Below, piece by piece: positions 36,882-46,204 of a stretch of DNA of 64,000 nucleotides. The stretch is from positions 4,687,081 through 4,751,080 of the forward strand of contig NC_005085.1 of NCBI RefSeq assembly GCF_000007705.1, read 5' to 3'. Each line of letters starts with the position of its first letter. Positions within the stretch are counted from its first letter, which is position 1. This stretch comes from Chromobacterium violaceum ATCC 12472 (GTDB taxonomy: Bacteria > Pseudomonadota > Gammaproteobacteria > Burkholderiales > Chromobacteriaceae). The notes beneath the pieces are model-generated. The model saw nothing but the letters and a program-made list of their open reading frames with translations, made no database searches and was not told where the DNA came from. The translations under genes and the position numbers were made by a program.

Positions 36882-38033
36882 TCAGCTTTCCGCTGGCCGC
36901 AGCATCAGATCCAGTAATGCGTCCAATTGGGAAAGCTCATGCCGGGCCGACAGCGAGATCCGCAGCCGCGCGCCGTTTTCCGGGACGGTAGGCGGCCTGA
37001 CCGCCGGCACCCAGTAGCCCTGTTCCCGCAGCGTCTCCGCCAATCGGACCGCGTTCTCGTCCGAACCGACGACGAAAGGCTGGATGGCCGTGGCCGACGC
37101 GCCGGCGTAAGGCGTGCCCTCCAGCCGCTGCCGGCAGCGCGAGATCAGTTGCCGCAGGCGCTCGCGCCGTTCGCCGCCCTCGGCGATCAGCCGCAGGCTG
37201 GCGCCCACCGCGGCCGCCAGCGCCGGCGGCTGGGCGGTGGTGTAGATATAGGTGCGCGCCTTGTTCACCAGCCAGTCGACCAAGGGCCGGCAGCCGGCGA
37301 CGAAGGCGCCGGCCAAGCCGGCGGCCTTGCCCAGCGTCGCCATGTAGATCAGCCGATCGCTGGCGAGCCCGTGCAGGGCGGCCGAGCCGCGGCCGTCGCC
37401 CAGCACGCCGAAGCCGTGGGCGTCGTCGACGTACAGCCAGGCGTCGTAGCGCTCCGCCAGCGCCAGCAGCGCCGGCAGCGGCGCCTGGTCGCCGTCCATG
37501 CTGTACACGGCGTCCACCGCGATCAGCTTGGTCGGCGCGCCGCTGTCCGCCAGCAATTGCTCGAGATGGGCGAGGTCGTTGTGGCGGAAGCGCTGGAAAT
37601 CGGCCCGCGACAGCAGACAGCCGTCGTTCAGCGAAGCGTGGTTGAGCTTGTCGGCGAACACCGCGTCGCCGCGACCGACCAGGCTGGTGATCACCGCCAG
37701 GTTGGCGGCGTAGCCGGAACCGAACAGCAGCGCGGCCTCGCGGCCGACGAAGCCGGCCAGCGCCTCTTCCGCCTGCTGGTGGGCGAGGGTATGGCCGGTC
37801 AGCAGATGGGAGGCGCCGCTGCCGGCGCCCCAGCGGTCGGCGCCTTGCTGCAGCGCGCGCACCAGCGACGGGTGGTCGGCCAGGCCGAGATAGTCGTTGC
37901 TGGCGAACGAAATATAGGAGCGGCCGTCGATGACGACCTCATCGCCTTGCGGCGACTCCAGCGTCGCGCGCCTGCGCAGGCGGTGGCGCTCGTCCAACTC
38001 CCCGAGGCCGGGGGACAGATCTTGTAGACGCAT
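36882..38033 (-). CDS. bioF: BioF, 8-amino-7-oxononanoate synthase
   Basis: BioF is a PLP enzyme that condenses pimeloyl-ACP with alanine, the first step of biotin ring assembly. The 383-residue protein has FASNDYLGLA, GSGASHLLTGH, DDAHGFGVLG and the PLP-lysine region MATLGKAAGLAGAF. ATG 38033 gives the usual N terminus (MRLQDLSPGLGEL). It lies 108 bp after bioB on the same strand; that gap contains an AT-rich TATATATAGT run that could give it its own promoter. Confidence 0.94.
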   Translation of the reverse strand: MRLQDLSPGLGELDERHRLRRRATLESPQGDEVVIDGRSYISFASNDYLGLADHPSLVRALQQGADRWGAGSGASHLLTGHTLAHQQAEEALAGFVGREAALLFGSGYAANLAVITSLVGRGDAVFADKLNHASLNDGCLLSRADFQRFRHNDLAHLEQLLADSGAPTKLIAVDAVYSMDGDQAPLPALLALAERYDAWLYVDDAHGFGVLGDGRGSAALHGLASDRLIYMATLGKAAGLAGAFVAGCRPLVDWLVNKARTYIYTTAQPPALAAAVGASLRLIAEGGERRERLRQLISRCRQRLEGTPYAGASATAIQPFVVGSDENAVRLAETLREQGYWVPAVRPPTVPENGARLRISLSARHELSQLDALLDLMLRPAES

Positions 38034-38141
38034 GCTTGTACCTGGTTGGGTTAGGAGCCGAACCGCGGCAAGCCCGCCCCGGCACGACATACTATATATA
38101 TGTTTGCATTTAAGCTGACAGCGCAGAATTACTAACGTTTC
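38034..38141 (-). promoter_or_regulatory. bioB-bioF gap with AT-rich promoter-like run
   Basis: The minus strand reads TTGTAAGAAACG just after the bioB stop, and about 45 bp further on ACATATATATAGTATG. The latter offers TATATA and TATAGT as -10 boxes, with TTAAAT as a poor -35. An internal promoter for bioF is possible; read-through from bioB is equally likely. Confidence 0.4.
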
Positions 38142-39125
38142 TTACAACGGCTGTAAATTCAGCTTAGCCATCAGCGATTGGTCGGCCACCACGTCCGGAT
38201 TGCCGGTCGTCAACAGCTTGTCGCCGTAGAAGATGGAGTTGGCGCCGGCCAGGAAACACAGCGCCTGGGTGGCTTCGTCCATTTCGCGGCGGCCCGCCGA
38301 CAGCCTGACGTAGCTGGCCGGCATCGTGATCCGCGCCACCGCGATGGTGCGCACGAATTCCGTCCAGTCCAGGCGCTCGGCGCCCTCGAGCGGCGTGCCG
38401 ACCACCTGCACCAGGTTGTTGACCGGCACCGACTCCGGCTGCGGATCCAGATTGGCCAGCTGCACGATCAGACCGGCGCGGTCGCGGCGGGTTTCATTCA
38501 TGCCGACGATGCCCCCGCAGCATACCGACAGCCCGGCCTTGCGCACCTTGCCCAGCGTGTCCAGCCGGTCCTCGTACTCCCGGGTCTGGATGATGTCGCC
38601 GTACTTGTCCGGCGCGGTGTCCAGGTTATGGTTGTAATAGTCGAGGCCGGCGTCCTTCAACTGCTCGGCCTGGCCGTCGCGCAGCAGGCCGAAAGTGGCG
38701 CAGGTCTCCAGGCCCAGCGCCTTCACTTCGCGCACCATGTCCAGCGTCTTCTGCAGATCGGCGTCCTTGGGTCCGCGCCAGGCCGCGCCCATGCAGAAGC
38801 GGCCGGCGCCGTTGGCCTTGGCCTGGCGCGCCGCCGCCACCACCTCGTCCACCGTCATCATCGGCTGGTCGGCCACCGGCGTGTCGTGATGAACGGACTG
38901 CGGGCAGTAGCCGCAGTCTTCCGGACAGCCGCCGGTCTTGATCGACACCAGCGTCGACAGCTGGACCTTGGTCGGGTCGAAGAACTGGCGGTGGATTTCG
39001 GCGGCGCGAAACACCAGCTCCATGAAGGGCAGCCCCAGCAAAGCCTCCACGTCGTCCACGCTCCATTCGGCTTTTTCCGGGTGCGGGGTGGCCGCGCGCT
39101 TGAACACCATCGTGGCAGAATGCAT
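38142..39125 (-). CDS. bioB: BioB, biotin synthase
   Basis: BioB is a radical-SAM enzyme that inserts sulfur into dethiobiotin. The 327-residue protein has the radical-SAM cluster motif CPEDCGYC (CX3CX2C) and the downstream YNHNLDT and [13 protein letters not shown] blocks, with the second cluster cysteines and Arg in the barrel. I choose ATG 39125 ([11 protein letters not shown]) because GGAG lies eight bases before it. The frame is open for 44 more codons upstream, across the bioB-comF gap, with no homology I recognise. Confidence 0.95.
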   Translation of the reverse strand: MHSATMVFKRAATPHPEKAEWSVDDVEALLGLPFMELVFRAAEIHRQFFDPTKVQLSTLVSIKTGGCPEDCGYCPQSVHHDTPVADQPMMTVDEVVAAARQAKANGAGRFCMGAAWRGPKDADLQKTLDMVREVKALGLETCATFGLLRDGQAEQLKDAGLDYYNHNLDTAPDKYGDIIQTREYEDRLDTLGKVRKAGLSVCCGGIVGMNETRRDRAGLIVQLANLDPQPESVPVNNLVQVVGTPLEGAERLDWTEFVRTIAVARITMPASYVRLSAGRREMDEATQALCFLAGANSIFYGDKLLTTGNPDVVADQSLMAKLNLQPL

Positions 39126-39264
39126 CGTATGCTCCAATAACTGTTTGTCATTTTCAATGCGAACCATGGGCTCGTCATCCTGCTCCGATGGGCAGGCGAC
39201 AAAATCTTGGAGGGCTGGCGACATGCTGTCAAACATATCGAGGTTAATAATTGACAACTGCTCA
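39126..39264. promoter_or_regulatory. Divergent bioB/comF control region with TGTCAA-N18-TTGACA dyad
   Basis: TGTCAA (39227-39232) and TTGACA (39251-39256) form a spaced inverted repeat between the divergent genes. Read on the minus strand, the 39232-39227 element is a consensus TTGACA -35 box for bioB, with CAAGAT 17 bp downstream as a poor -10. The dyad could be an operator for a biotin regulator. It does not match the E. coli BirA operator well. Confidence 0.4.
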
Positions 39265-39933
39265 ATGATTAATCAGCATTGCGTGCTCTGCGGCGACGCT
39301 CGGGCCCGGGAAGGCCTGTGCGCCGACTGCCGCGCGATGCTGCCGCGGATGCCGGACGAACGCTGCCCGCGTTGCGCGGAACCGACAATCGGCGGCGCGG
39401 TTTGCGGCCATTGCCAACGCCACCCTCCCGCCTTCGACGCGCTACACGCTCCCTACCTGTTTGGCTACCCCCTGAACGGGCTGATCCACGCCTACAAGTA
39501 CGGCCGGCGGCTGCAGCTGGCAGGCGCGCTGTGCGGATTGCTCACTGAATTCGCCCGCTGTCAAGCCCCGAAATACGATTTCGTCATTCCCGTTCCGCTG
39601 GCAAATGAACGACTTGCCGAAAGAGGCTTCAATCAGAGTTCCGAGCTTGCCAAAGCGTTCGCTGATACAATAAACAGCCGTTTTTCGGACAATCTGTGTT
39701 GGCGAAAATGCAACACTTTGCCGCAGGCCTCGCTCGGCCGGGCCGAAAGACTGCGAAACGTTCGCCATGCATTCGGCGTAAAACGCCGGTGCGACGGGCT
39801 TTCCATCGCCATCGTCGACGACGTCGCCACCAGCGGCGCAACCCTCTCCGCCTTGTCTAAAATGATGAAAAAACAGGGCGCGAAACGGGTCGACGCATGG
39901 GTGCTTGCCCGGGCGTTTTCCCCAAAAACTTGA
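39265..39933 (+). CDS. comF: ComF family phosphoribosyltransferase-like protein
   Basis: A 222-residue ComF/GntX family protein, associated with DNA uptake in competent bacteria. The N terminus has two zinc-binding CxxC pairs (CVLC..CADC and CPRC..CGHC). The C-terminal half is a type I phosphoribosyltransferase fold with the PRPP loop [31 protein letters not shown] is the family signature. It is divergent from bioB, as in many proteobacteria where comF and bio genes are neighbours. Codon use from here to the end of trmL is less GC-biased than in neighbouring genes. Confidence 0.9.
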   Translation: MINQHCVLCGDARAREGLCADCRAMLPRMPDERCPRCAEPTIGGAVCGHCQRHPPAFDALHAPYLFGYPLNGLIHAYKYGRRLQLAGALCGLLTEFARCQAPKYDFVIPVPLANERLAERGFNQSSELAKAFADTINSRFSDNLCWRKCNTLPQASLGRAERLRNVRHAFGVKRRCDGLSIAIVDDVATSGATLSALSKMMKKQGAKRVDAWVLARAFSPKT

Positions 39934-39973
39934 CCAAGATTTTGATTCCTTGGAACAATCCAGCCTGCCAACG

Positions 39974-40438
39974 ATGTTCACTGTTGTTCTATTTCAGCCG
40001 GAAATTCCGCCCAACACGGGCAATGTGATTCGTTTATGTGCCAACACCGGCTGTGAACTGCATCTGGTCAAACCCATGGGCTTCCCGCTTGAGGATGCCA
40101 AGTTGCGGCGCGCAGGACTCGACTACCACGAGTATGCCCGCGTCGTCGTCCACGAAGACTGGGACGCATGTCTGCGCACGCTTCAGGGACGGCGGATATT
40201 CGCCGCGACGACCAAGGGCGCTACGCGCCATGACCGGATTTCCTACCAACCCGGGGACGTTTTTCTGTTCGGTCCCGAATCCCGCGGCTTGCCGCAAGAT
40301 GTGCTGGCTGCCCTGCCGGCGCAGCAAAGGATTCGATTGCCGATGCGTCCCGAGTCGAGAAGCCTCAATCTCTCCAATGCCGTCGCGGTGACGGTGTTCG
40401 AGGCTTGGCGCCAGCTCGGTTTCGAAGGGGGGGTATAG
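39974..40438 (+). CDS. trmL: TrmL, tRNA (cytidine/uridine-34-2'-O)-methyltransferase
   Basis: TrmL (YibK) is a SPOUT-class enzyme that 2'-O-methylates the wobble base of certain tRNA-Leu. The 154-residue protein has the family blocks [32 protein letters not shown] and the C-terminal knot region [20 protein letters not shown]. It lies 40 bp after comF. No Shine-Dalgarno is obvious at this ATG, but the protein start matches the family exactly. Confidence 0.95.
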   Translation: MFTVVLFQPEIPPNTGNVIRLCANTGCELHLVKPMGFPLEDAKLRRAGLDYHEYARVVVHEDWDACLRTLQGRRIFAATTKGATRHDRISYQPGDVFLFGPESRGLPQDVLAALPAQQRIRLPMRPESRSLNLSNAVAVTVFEAWRQLGFEGGV

Positions 40439-40475
40439 CGGTTCGCAAGGTTGGCCCAACAGCATAGGGAGGTTT

Positions 40476-41354
40476 ATGCAACCTGTTCTCCGATGGCTGT
40501 GGCTTCTATTTGTCAGTCTCGTGCTTGTGGCCTGTTCCACCGTGAAGACGGCCAGTGCCACAAACCAGTCGGCTTCGCCGGCTAACAAGAAGTCCGTTGC
40601 CAAAAACGGAGCTTATTTCCAGAACGACGGTCCGGCCGATCATATCCCGGTCAACCTGAGCCTGGTTCCCGACGCCGTTCCGCAGGACGAGCCGCTTATC
40701 AAGTCGGCCAACCTGCCTTACTCGGCGCTGGGCATGAGCTTCCGTCCCGACGTGCGTGAAAAGCCGTATCACGCCGTCGGCCGTGCCTCCTGGTACGGCA
40801 AGCAGTTCCACGGCCGCAAGACGTCGTCCGGCGAACGCTACGACATGTTCGCGATGACCGCCGCGCATCCGACCCTGCCGATCCCGAGCTATGCCCGGGT
40901 GACCAATCTGACCAACGGCAAGTCGGTGGTGGTGCGCGTCAACGACTGCGGCCCGTTCCACAAGAAGCGCCTGATGGACCTGTCCTACGCCGCCGCCTAC
41001 AAGCTGGGCTTCGTCCAGCAGGGCAGCGCCAAGATCGCGATCGATCGCGTCTGGCCGGCGGAAGACAACACCTACTCCGCCTCCGCGCAGCCGGTAACCC
41101 AGCCTGCGAGCCGGGAGCTGAAGGCCGGGGACAATCCGAAGTATCTGCAGCTGGGCTCGTTCAACACGCTGGCCAACGCCGAGGCGCTGCTGCAGAAGAC
41201 GCTGGACGAGATGGACGACAAGTACGACTCCAAGCTCGGCATCGTCAACCAGCAGGGCGTGTACAAGGTGCGCCTGGGACCGTTCTCGTCCGACGACGCG
41301 GTGCGCAGCGCCGCGGAAAACCTGCACGTGGAGACCGTCATCACCAGTCTGTGA
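40476..41354 (+). CDS. rlpA: RlpA-type septal ring lytic transglycosylase, lipoprotein with SPOR domain
   Basis: The protein (292 residues) has a lipoprotein signal (LLFVSLVLVACST; lipobox LVAC), a double-psi beta-barrel RlpA domain (GRASWYGKQFHGRKTSSGERYD, then VVVRVNDCGPFHKKRLMDLS with the catalytic-type Asp) and a C-terminal SPOR domain (KYLQLGSFNTLANAEALLQK). RlpA proteins cut glycan strands lacking stem peptides at the septum, and SPOR binds such strands. A strong GGGAGG ribosome site precedes the ATG. A strong terminator follows. Confidence 0.93.
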   Translation: MQPVLRWLWLLFVSLVLVACSTVKTASATNQSASPANKKSVAKNGAYFQNDGPADHIPVNLSLVPDAVPQDEPLIKSANLPYSALGMSFRPDVREKPYHAVGRASWYGKQFHGRKTSSGERYDMFAMTAAHPTLPIPSYARVTNLTNGKSVVVRVNDCGPFHKKRLMDLSYAAAYKLGFVQQGSAKIAIDRVWPAEDNTYSASAQPVTQPASRELKAGDNPKYLQLGSFNTLANAEALLQKTLDEMDDKYDSKLGIVNQQGVYKVRLGPFSSDDAVRSAAENLHVETVITSL

Positions 41355-41386
41355 TGCTCCGCGCACGAATCGTATGGCAACAGGGC

Positions 41387-41418
41387 AAAAGGCGAAGGAT
41401 GCATCCTTCGCCTTTTTT
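41387..41418 (+). terminator. Rho-independent terminator after rlpA
   Basis: AAAAGGCGAAGGAT pairs with ATCCTTCGCCTTTT in a near-perfect palindrome ending in six T residues. The A-run on the other side could make it act in both directions. Confidence 0.94.
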
Positions 41419-41445
41419 CATGCCCGCCGCCCGGCCGCGCCCAAT

Positions 41446-41473
41446 AAAAAGCCCCGGCCGAGAAAGCCGGGGC
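41446..41473 (-). terminator. Rho-independent terminator after engB
   Basis: On the minus strand GCCCCGGC, a loop, and GCCGGGGC are followed by five U residues (A-run at 41446-41450). It lies 88 bp beyond the engB stop. Confidence 0.88.
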
Positions 41474-41560
41474 AAAGCCTGGATAGCAACGATTCAGGCC
41501 CCGCTCAGGGAGCCAAGCGGGAGGTGCGATGCACCTGCAAGCTTAGGCGGAGCCCGCCGC

Positions 41561-42181
41561 TCAAAGTTCCGCCATGCCGTCGTCCTGCGGCGGCAAGGCG
41601 TCGAACCAGCCCTTCACCACCTGCTCCACCACGTCCACGCCGGTCTTCTTCAGGCTGGAGAACATCTGCACGCTGACCGACGGATAGTCGGCGAGCTCCC
41701 GCTTCACCTCGGCCAGCACCTTGTTCTGCTCCTGGCGCGACAGCTTGTCGGCCTTGGACAACAGGATGTGCACCGGACGGCCGGCGACGCGGAAGAATTC
41801 CAGCATCCTGCGATCCAACTCCTTCAACGGGTGGCGAGCGTCCATAATCAACAAGAGGCCGATCAGGCTCTGCCGGGTCTGCAGGTAGCGGCCGAGCAGC
41901 TCCACCCAGTGGGCGCGCACCGCCTCCGGCACTTCGGCGTAGCCGTAGCCGGGCAGGTCGACCAGGAAGCACTCGTCGCCCAGCTCGAAAAAGTTGATGT
42001 GCTGGGTGCGTCCCGGCGTCTTGGACACGTAGGCCAGCCGGGTGCGGTTGGCCAGCGTGTTGATCGCGCTGGACTTGCCGGCGTTGGAGCGGCCGACGAA
42101 GGCGACCTCGGCGCGGGTGGCCGGCAGGTCCTTCATGTGGTTGACGGTGGTATAAAACCGGGCGTTCTGAAAAATCGACAT
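41561..42181 (-). CDS. engB: EngB (YihA), ribosome biogenesis GTPase
   Basis: EngB is an essential GTPase involved in 50S assembly and often linked to division. The 206-residue protein has the G motifs GRSNAGKSS (G1), the conserved G2 Thr in [15 protein letters not shown] (G3), SKADK (G4) and SSLKKTG (G5). Length is normal. It is divergent from the cytochrome c4 gene with a 92-bp gap between the start codons. Confidence 0.95.
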
Positions 42182-42246
42182 GGTAGTAAGGTTGAAATCA
42201 ATTGGTATAGAATAACAGGTTTGGAATTGCTACTTTTACAGATATT

Positions 42247-42263
42247 TTAGGGCCTCACCCTAA
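42247..42263 (+). promoter_or_regulatory. Small hairpin next to the cytochrome c4 ribosome site
   Basis: TTAGGG (42247-42252), five bases, CCCTAA (42258-42263) form a perfect 6-bp stem that ends at the AAGGAG ribosome site (42263-42268), six bases before the ATG. It could modulate initiation or protect the 5' end. Confidence 0.45.
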
Positions 42264-42273
42264 AGGAGCGACC

Positions 42274-42888
42274 ATGAGACGTAAAATGCTGTTGGCGATG
42301 GCAACCCTAACCCTGGCCGGCACCACGCTGGCAGCCTCTCCGGTGGCCAAGGGTGACCCGGCGAAAGGCAAGCAGATCGTGGACACCGTGTGCGCGGCTT
42401 GCCACGGCGCCGACGGCAACAGCGTCGCAGCGGCCAATCCCACCATCGCCGGGCAGAGCCAGCAATATCTGTATAGCCAGCTCAAGGCCTTCAAGAGCGG
42501 CGAGCGCAAGAACCCGACCATGCTGGGCATGACCGCCGGCCTGTCCGACGACGACATGCGCAACCTGGCCGCCTACTTCAGCCAGCAGAAGCCCAAGGAC
42601 CGCGAAGCCGCCGACAAGGCGCAGCTGCCGCTGGGCGCCAAGATCTACCGCGTCGGCAACCCCGCCAGCCACGTGCCCGCCTGTATGTCCTGCCACGGCC
42701 CCGCCGGCAAGGGCCTGCCCGACCAGTTCCCCCGCCTGGGCAGCCAGCACGCCGGCTACGTCGCCAAGCAGCTGGCCGACTTCAAGGCCGGCACCGACCG
42801 CAAGAACCTGATGATGACCGACATCGCCAGCCGGATGACCGACGCCGAAATGAAGGCGGTGGCCGAGTACATTTCCGGTCTGCGCTGA
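42274..42888 (+). CDS. Cytochrome c4, periplasmic dihaem electron carrier
   Basis: The 204-residue protein has a signal peptide (MLLAMATLTLAGTTLAAS) and two class I cytochrome c domains, each with a CxxCH haem site (CAACHG and CMSCHG). The Met ligands are likely in PTMLGMT and KNLMMTD. Cytochromes c4 donate electrons to terminal oxidases. The next two genes, ResB and CcsB, encode the machinery that attaches haem to such proteins, so the grouping is functional. Confidence 0.93.
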   Translation: MRRKMLLAMATLTLAGTTLAASPVAKGDPAKGKQIVDTVCAACHGADGNSVAAANPTIAGQSQQYLYSQLKAFKSGERKNPTMLGMTAGLSDDDMRNLAAYFSQQKPKDREAADKAQLPLGAKIYRVGNPASHVPACMSCHGPAGKGLPDQFPRLGSQHAGYVAKQLADFKAGTDRKNLMMTDIASRMTDAEMKAVAEYISGLR

Positions 42889-42974
42889 GCCGTGCCGCCC
42901 GCAGCCGGAGACCGGCCCGCCGCGCGGCGTCTTCCACGCGGCCGGACGCAACTTTGCCGCTCCGCCTCATTCAA

Positions 42975-43004
42975 AAGGGAAGCCCCGGGCGGGCTTCCCT
43001 TTTT
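42975..43004 (+). terminator. Terminator between cytochrome c4 and resB
   Basis: AAGGGAAGCCC (42975-42985), loop CGGGC, GGGCTTCCCTT (42991-43001), then T residues to 43004. Strong and canonical. It ends only 12 bp before the resB ATG. Confidence 0.9.
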
Positions 43005-43016
43005 ATGTTCCGAATC

Positions 43017-45041
43017 ATGAAAACAACAACACACCGTCGCCAAACCACGCCGCGCGCGCTGTACGAGCTGTTCAGCTCGATGCGCTTCGCCATCGGCCTG
43101 CTCACCGTGCTCGGCATCGCCTCCATCATCGGCACCGTGCTCAAGCAGAACGAGCCCTATCCCAACTACGCCTTCGAATTCGGCCAGTTCTGGTTCCAGG
43201 CTTTCGAGATGCTCGGATTGTACGACGTCTACCATTCGGCTTGGTTCCTGATCATCCTGGCCTTCCTGGTGCTGTCCACCACGCTGTGCATCCTGCGCAA
43301 CGGCCCCGGCTTCATCAAGCAGATGCGCGGCTACCGCGAGCGGGCCAGCGACAACTCGCTGGCGGCGATGCCGCACAGCCAGGCGTTCGAGGCCGAGGCG
43401 GTCGAGCCGTCCAGGCTGCTCGGCTACCTGCGCGGCCAGGGCTTCCGCTGGCGCGAGGCCGAACGCGAGGGCGGCGCGAGGCTGATCGCCGCCAAAAAGG
43501 GCGCCGCCGGCAAGCTGGGCTATTTCTGCGCCCACATCGCGCTGATCGTGATCTGCGTCGGCGGCCTGCTGGACGGCAACCTGCCGCTGAAGCTGGGCGA
43601 GCTGGCCGGCCGCATCGTGCCGGAAACCCGCGACATCCCGCAAAGCCGGATTCCGGAACAAAGCCGGCTGGGACCGGCCAACCTGTCCTTCCGCGGCAAC
43701 GTCACCATCGCCGAGGGCAAGAGCGCCGACGTCACCTTCCTCAATTCCGGCAACGGCTACCTGGTGCAGGAGCTGCCCTTCATCGTCTCGCTGAAGAAAT
43801 TCCACGTCGACTACTACAGCAACGGCATGCCCAAGCTGTTCGCCAGCGACATCGTGGTGACGGACAAGGCCAGCGGCAAGACCACCGAAGCCACGGTCCA
43901 GGTCAACCACCCGCTGATCGTCGACGGCGTCGCCATCTACCAGTCCAGCTTCGGCGACGGCGGCTCGCCGCTGAAACTGAAGGCCTGGAACCTGGCCGCG
44001 CCGGGCAGCGCGCCGGTGGCGCTCTCCGGCGTGTCGATGAGCAGCCAGCCGCTGCGCGCCAACGGCAAGGACTACGCGCTGGAGTTCGGCGAGCTCAGGG
44101 TGTTCAACATCGAGAACGTCGCCAAACCGGGCGAGGGCGACCCCACGCTGGGCCAGCGCATGCACGACGCGCGCGAGGTGAAGCAGCACAAGGATCTGAA
44201 GAACTACGGCCCGTCCATCACCTTCAAGCTGCGCGACGCCCAGGGCCAGGCGGTGGAGTACGTCCATTACATGGCGCCGATCGCCCAGGACGGCGCCAGC
44301 TACCTGATGGCCGGCATGCGCAAGACGCCGGCCGATCCCTTCCAGTACCTGCGCATGCCGCTGGACGACGACATGCAGGTCGACCGCTTCATGCGCCTGT
44401 ACGCCGCGCTGCGCGATCCGTCGCTGTACGACGAGGTCGCCGCGCGCGCCACCCGCAAGGCGCAGCAGGGCGGCGTCATCGACGGCAAGCTGGCCAAGCA
44501 GTTCGGCGACAGCGTCAAGGGCGTGCTGGAGCGCTTCGCCTCGGGCGGCTTCTCCGCGCTGGAGCAGTTCCTGGACGAGCGGGTGCCGGCCGACAAGCGC
44601 CAGGCGGTGGCGCAGACCTATATCAAGATCCTGCAGGGCGCGGTGGTGGACGTGATGGCGGCGGCCGACGACAGGGCCGGCGCCAAGCCGCTGGCCGCCG
44701 ACGCCGCCCACTACCGCTTCCTGCTGGACGGCCTGGTGGCCGCCAGCGCGCTGCAGGACTACGGCTCGCCGGTGTTCCTGCAACTGGAGGGCTTCGACCA
44801 GGTGCAGTCGTCCGGCCTGCAGCTGACCCGCTCGCCGGGCAAGACGCTGGTCTACCTGGGATCGGTCTTGCTGGTGCTGGGCATCGTGCTAATGTTCTAT
44901 GTGCGCGAACAACGCCTGTGGATACGCATCGATGGCCGGCGGCTGCGGGTGGCCATGACCTCCAACCGCCATAACCGCGACCTGGATACCGACTTCCAGC
45001 GTCATCTCGACGCGATCAAACAGCTGACACGGGGAACATGA
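43017..45041 (+). CDS. resB: ResB/Ccs1 family cytochrome c biogenesis protein
   Basis: ResB works with CcsA/B in system II cytochrome c maturation, handling haem delivery and apocytochrome binding. The 674-residue protein has three N-terminal membrane segments (MRFAIGLLTVLGIASIIGTVL, AWFLIILAFLVLSTTLCIL, LGYFCAHIALIVICVGGLL), a large periplasmic domain, and a final membrane helix (VYLGSVLLVLGIVLMFYVREQR). LKQNEPYPNYAFEFGQFW is a family block. I choose ATG 43017; an in-frame ATG at 43005 is also possible, but the terminator leaves little room. It overlaps ccsB by 4 bp. Confidence 0.92.
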   Translation: MKTTTHRRQTTPRALYELFSSMRFAIGLLTVLGIASIIGTVLKQNEPYPNYAFEFGQFWFQAFEMLGLYDVYHSAWFLIILAFLVLSTTLCILRNGPGFIKQMRGYRERASDNSLAAMPHSQAFEAEAVEPSRLLGYLRGQGFRWREAEREGGARLIAAKKGAAGKLGYFCAHIALIVICVGGLLDGNLPLKLGELAGRIVPETRDIPQSRIPEQSRLGPANLSFRGNVTIAEGKSADVTFLNSGNGYLVQELPFIVSLKKFHVDYYSNGMPKLFASDIVVTDKASGKTTEATVQVNHPLIVDGVAIYQSSFGDGGSPLKLKAWNLAAPGSAPVALSGVSMSSQPLRANGKDYALEFGELRVFNIENVAKPGEGDPTLGQRMHDAREVKQHKDLKNYGPSITFKLRDAQGQAVEYVHYMAPIAQDGASYLMAGMRKTPADPFQYLRMPLDDDMQVDRFMRLYAALRDPSLYDEVAARATRKAQQGGVIDGKLAKQFGDSVKGVLERFASGGFSALEQFLDERVPADKRQAVAQTYIKILQGAVVDVMAAADDRAGAKPLAADAAHYRFLLDGLVAASALQDYGSPVFLQLEGFDQVQSSGLQLTRSPGKTLVYLGSVLLVLGIVLMFYVREQRLWIRIDGRRLRVAMTSNRHNRDLDTDFQRHLDAIKQLTRGT

Positions 45042-46186
45042 TGGAACTGGCAACAACGAGATTCGACCGCCTGCCGCTGTGGCGCCGGCTGGACCGCTGG
45101 GACTGGGCGTACGCGCTGCTGATCGCCGTCGCCGCCGGCTGCGCCTTCACCCTCTACCACCACGCGATGGATGCCTACGAGCAGGCGATCCTGGCCGGCT
45201 CGGCGCTGGGCCTGGTCGCGCTGGGCTGGTTCTGGCCGGCCTGGCGCTGGTTCTTCCCGCTGGCGGGCGGGGTGGCGCTGCTGGGCATCCAGCTGTACCA
45301 GCACGACCTCTCCCGCGGCCAGCAAGCGTTCTGGCTCAAGTACGCGTTGTCCAGCCAGTCGGCGATCATGTGGATGTGCTCGCTGTTCTTCCTGGCCACC
45401 GCCGTGTACTGGATAGGCCTGGCCCGCCGCTCGGCCCAGCTGGCCCGAATGGGGGCCGGCCTGACCTGGGCCGCGGCCGTGATGGGCCTGGCCGGCCTGT
45501 TCGTGCGCTGGTACGAAAGCTATCTGATCGCGCCGGACGTCGGCCACATCCCGGTGTCCAACCTGTACGAAGTGTTCGTGCTGTTCACGCTGATCACCGC
45601 GCTGATGTATCTGTACTACCAGGCCAAGTTCGCCGCCGCGCAATCCGGCGCGCTGGTGCTGCCGGTGATCAGCGCCGCGGTCGGCTTCATCCTGTGGTAC
45701 AGCTTCGACCGCCAGGCGCACGGCATCCAGCCGCTGATCCCGGCGCTGCAGTCGTGGTGGATGAAGATACACGTGCCGGCCAACTTCGTCGGCTACGGCG
45801 CCTTCTCGCTGGCCGCGATGCTGGGGCTGGGCGAGCTGATGGTGCAGAAGGGCTGGCTGAAGGACCGCCTGCCGGCGGCCGAGGTGCTGGACGAAATGAT
45901 GTACCAGGCCATTTCCGTCGGCTTCCTGTTCTTCACCATCGCCACCATCCTGGGCGCGATGTGGGCGGCCGACGCCTGGGGCGGCTACTGGAGCTGGGAC
46001 CCGAAGGAAACCTGGGCGCTGATCGTCTGGCTGAACTACGCCGCCTGGCTGCACATCCGGCTGGTGAAGGGCTGGCGCGGCGCGCCGCTGGCCTGGTGGG
46101 CGGTGATCGGCCTGGCCGTCACCACCTTCGCCTTCCTCGGCGTCAACATGTTCCTGTCCGGCCTGCACTCCTACGGCGGCCTGTGA
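45038..46186 (+). CDS. ccsB: CcsB/CcsA-type cytochrome c biogenesis protein, haem handling
   Basis: This is the partner of ResB in system II. The 382-residue polytopic protein has the tryptophan-rich WWD haem-binding motif WGGYWSWDPKETWALIVWL, conserved His residues in external loops (HIPVSNLYE, the His in VPANFVGYG context MKIHVPANF), and about eight membrane segments. ATG 45038 overlaps the resB stop (ATGATGA), with a second ATG directly after. The operon ends at a strong terminator 18 bp past the stop. Confidence 0.92.
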   Translation: MMELATTRFDRLPLWRRLDRWDWAYALLIAVAAGCAFTLYHHAMDAYEQAILAGSALGLVALGWFWPAWRWFFPLAGGVALLGIQLYQHDLSRGQQAFWLKYALSSQSAIMWMCSLFFLATAVYWIGLARRSAQLARMGAGLTWAAAVMGLAGLFVRWYESYLIAPDVGHIPVSNLYEVFVLFTLITALMYLYYQAKFAAAQSGALVLPVISAAVGFILWYSFDRQAHGIQPLIPALQSWWMKIHVPANFVGYGAFSLAAMLGLGELMVQKGWLKDRLPAAEVLDEMMYQAISVGFLFFTIATILGAMWAADAWGGYWSWDPKETWALIVWLNYAAWLHIRLVKGWRGAPLAWWAVIGLAVTTFAFLGVNMFLSGLHSYGGL

Positions 46187-46204
46187 ACCAGCCCGCTCCG
46201 ACCC

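Noticed and set aside
33907..37017. Very long plus-strand open frame (over 1000 codons) opposite the GGDEF-EAL and bioF genes
   Set aside because: It is antisense to clear genes and its product is low-complexity, rich in Arg, Gln, Ala, His and Val. Long antisense frames are expected in GC-rich DNA.
38034..39264. E. coli-type BirA operator at the biotin genes
   Set aside because: No TTGTAAACC-like half-sites with the right spacing in either upstream region.
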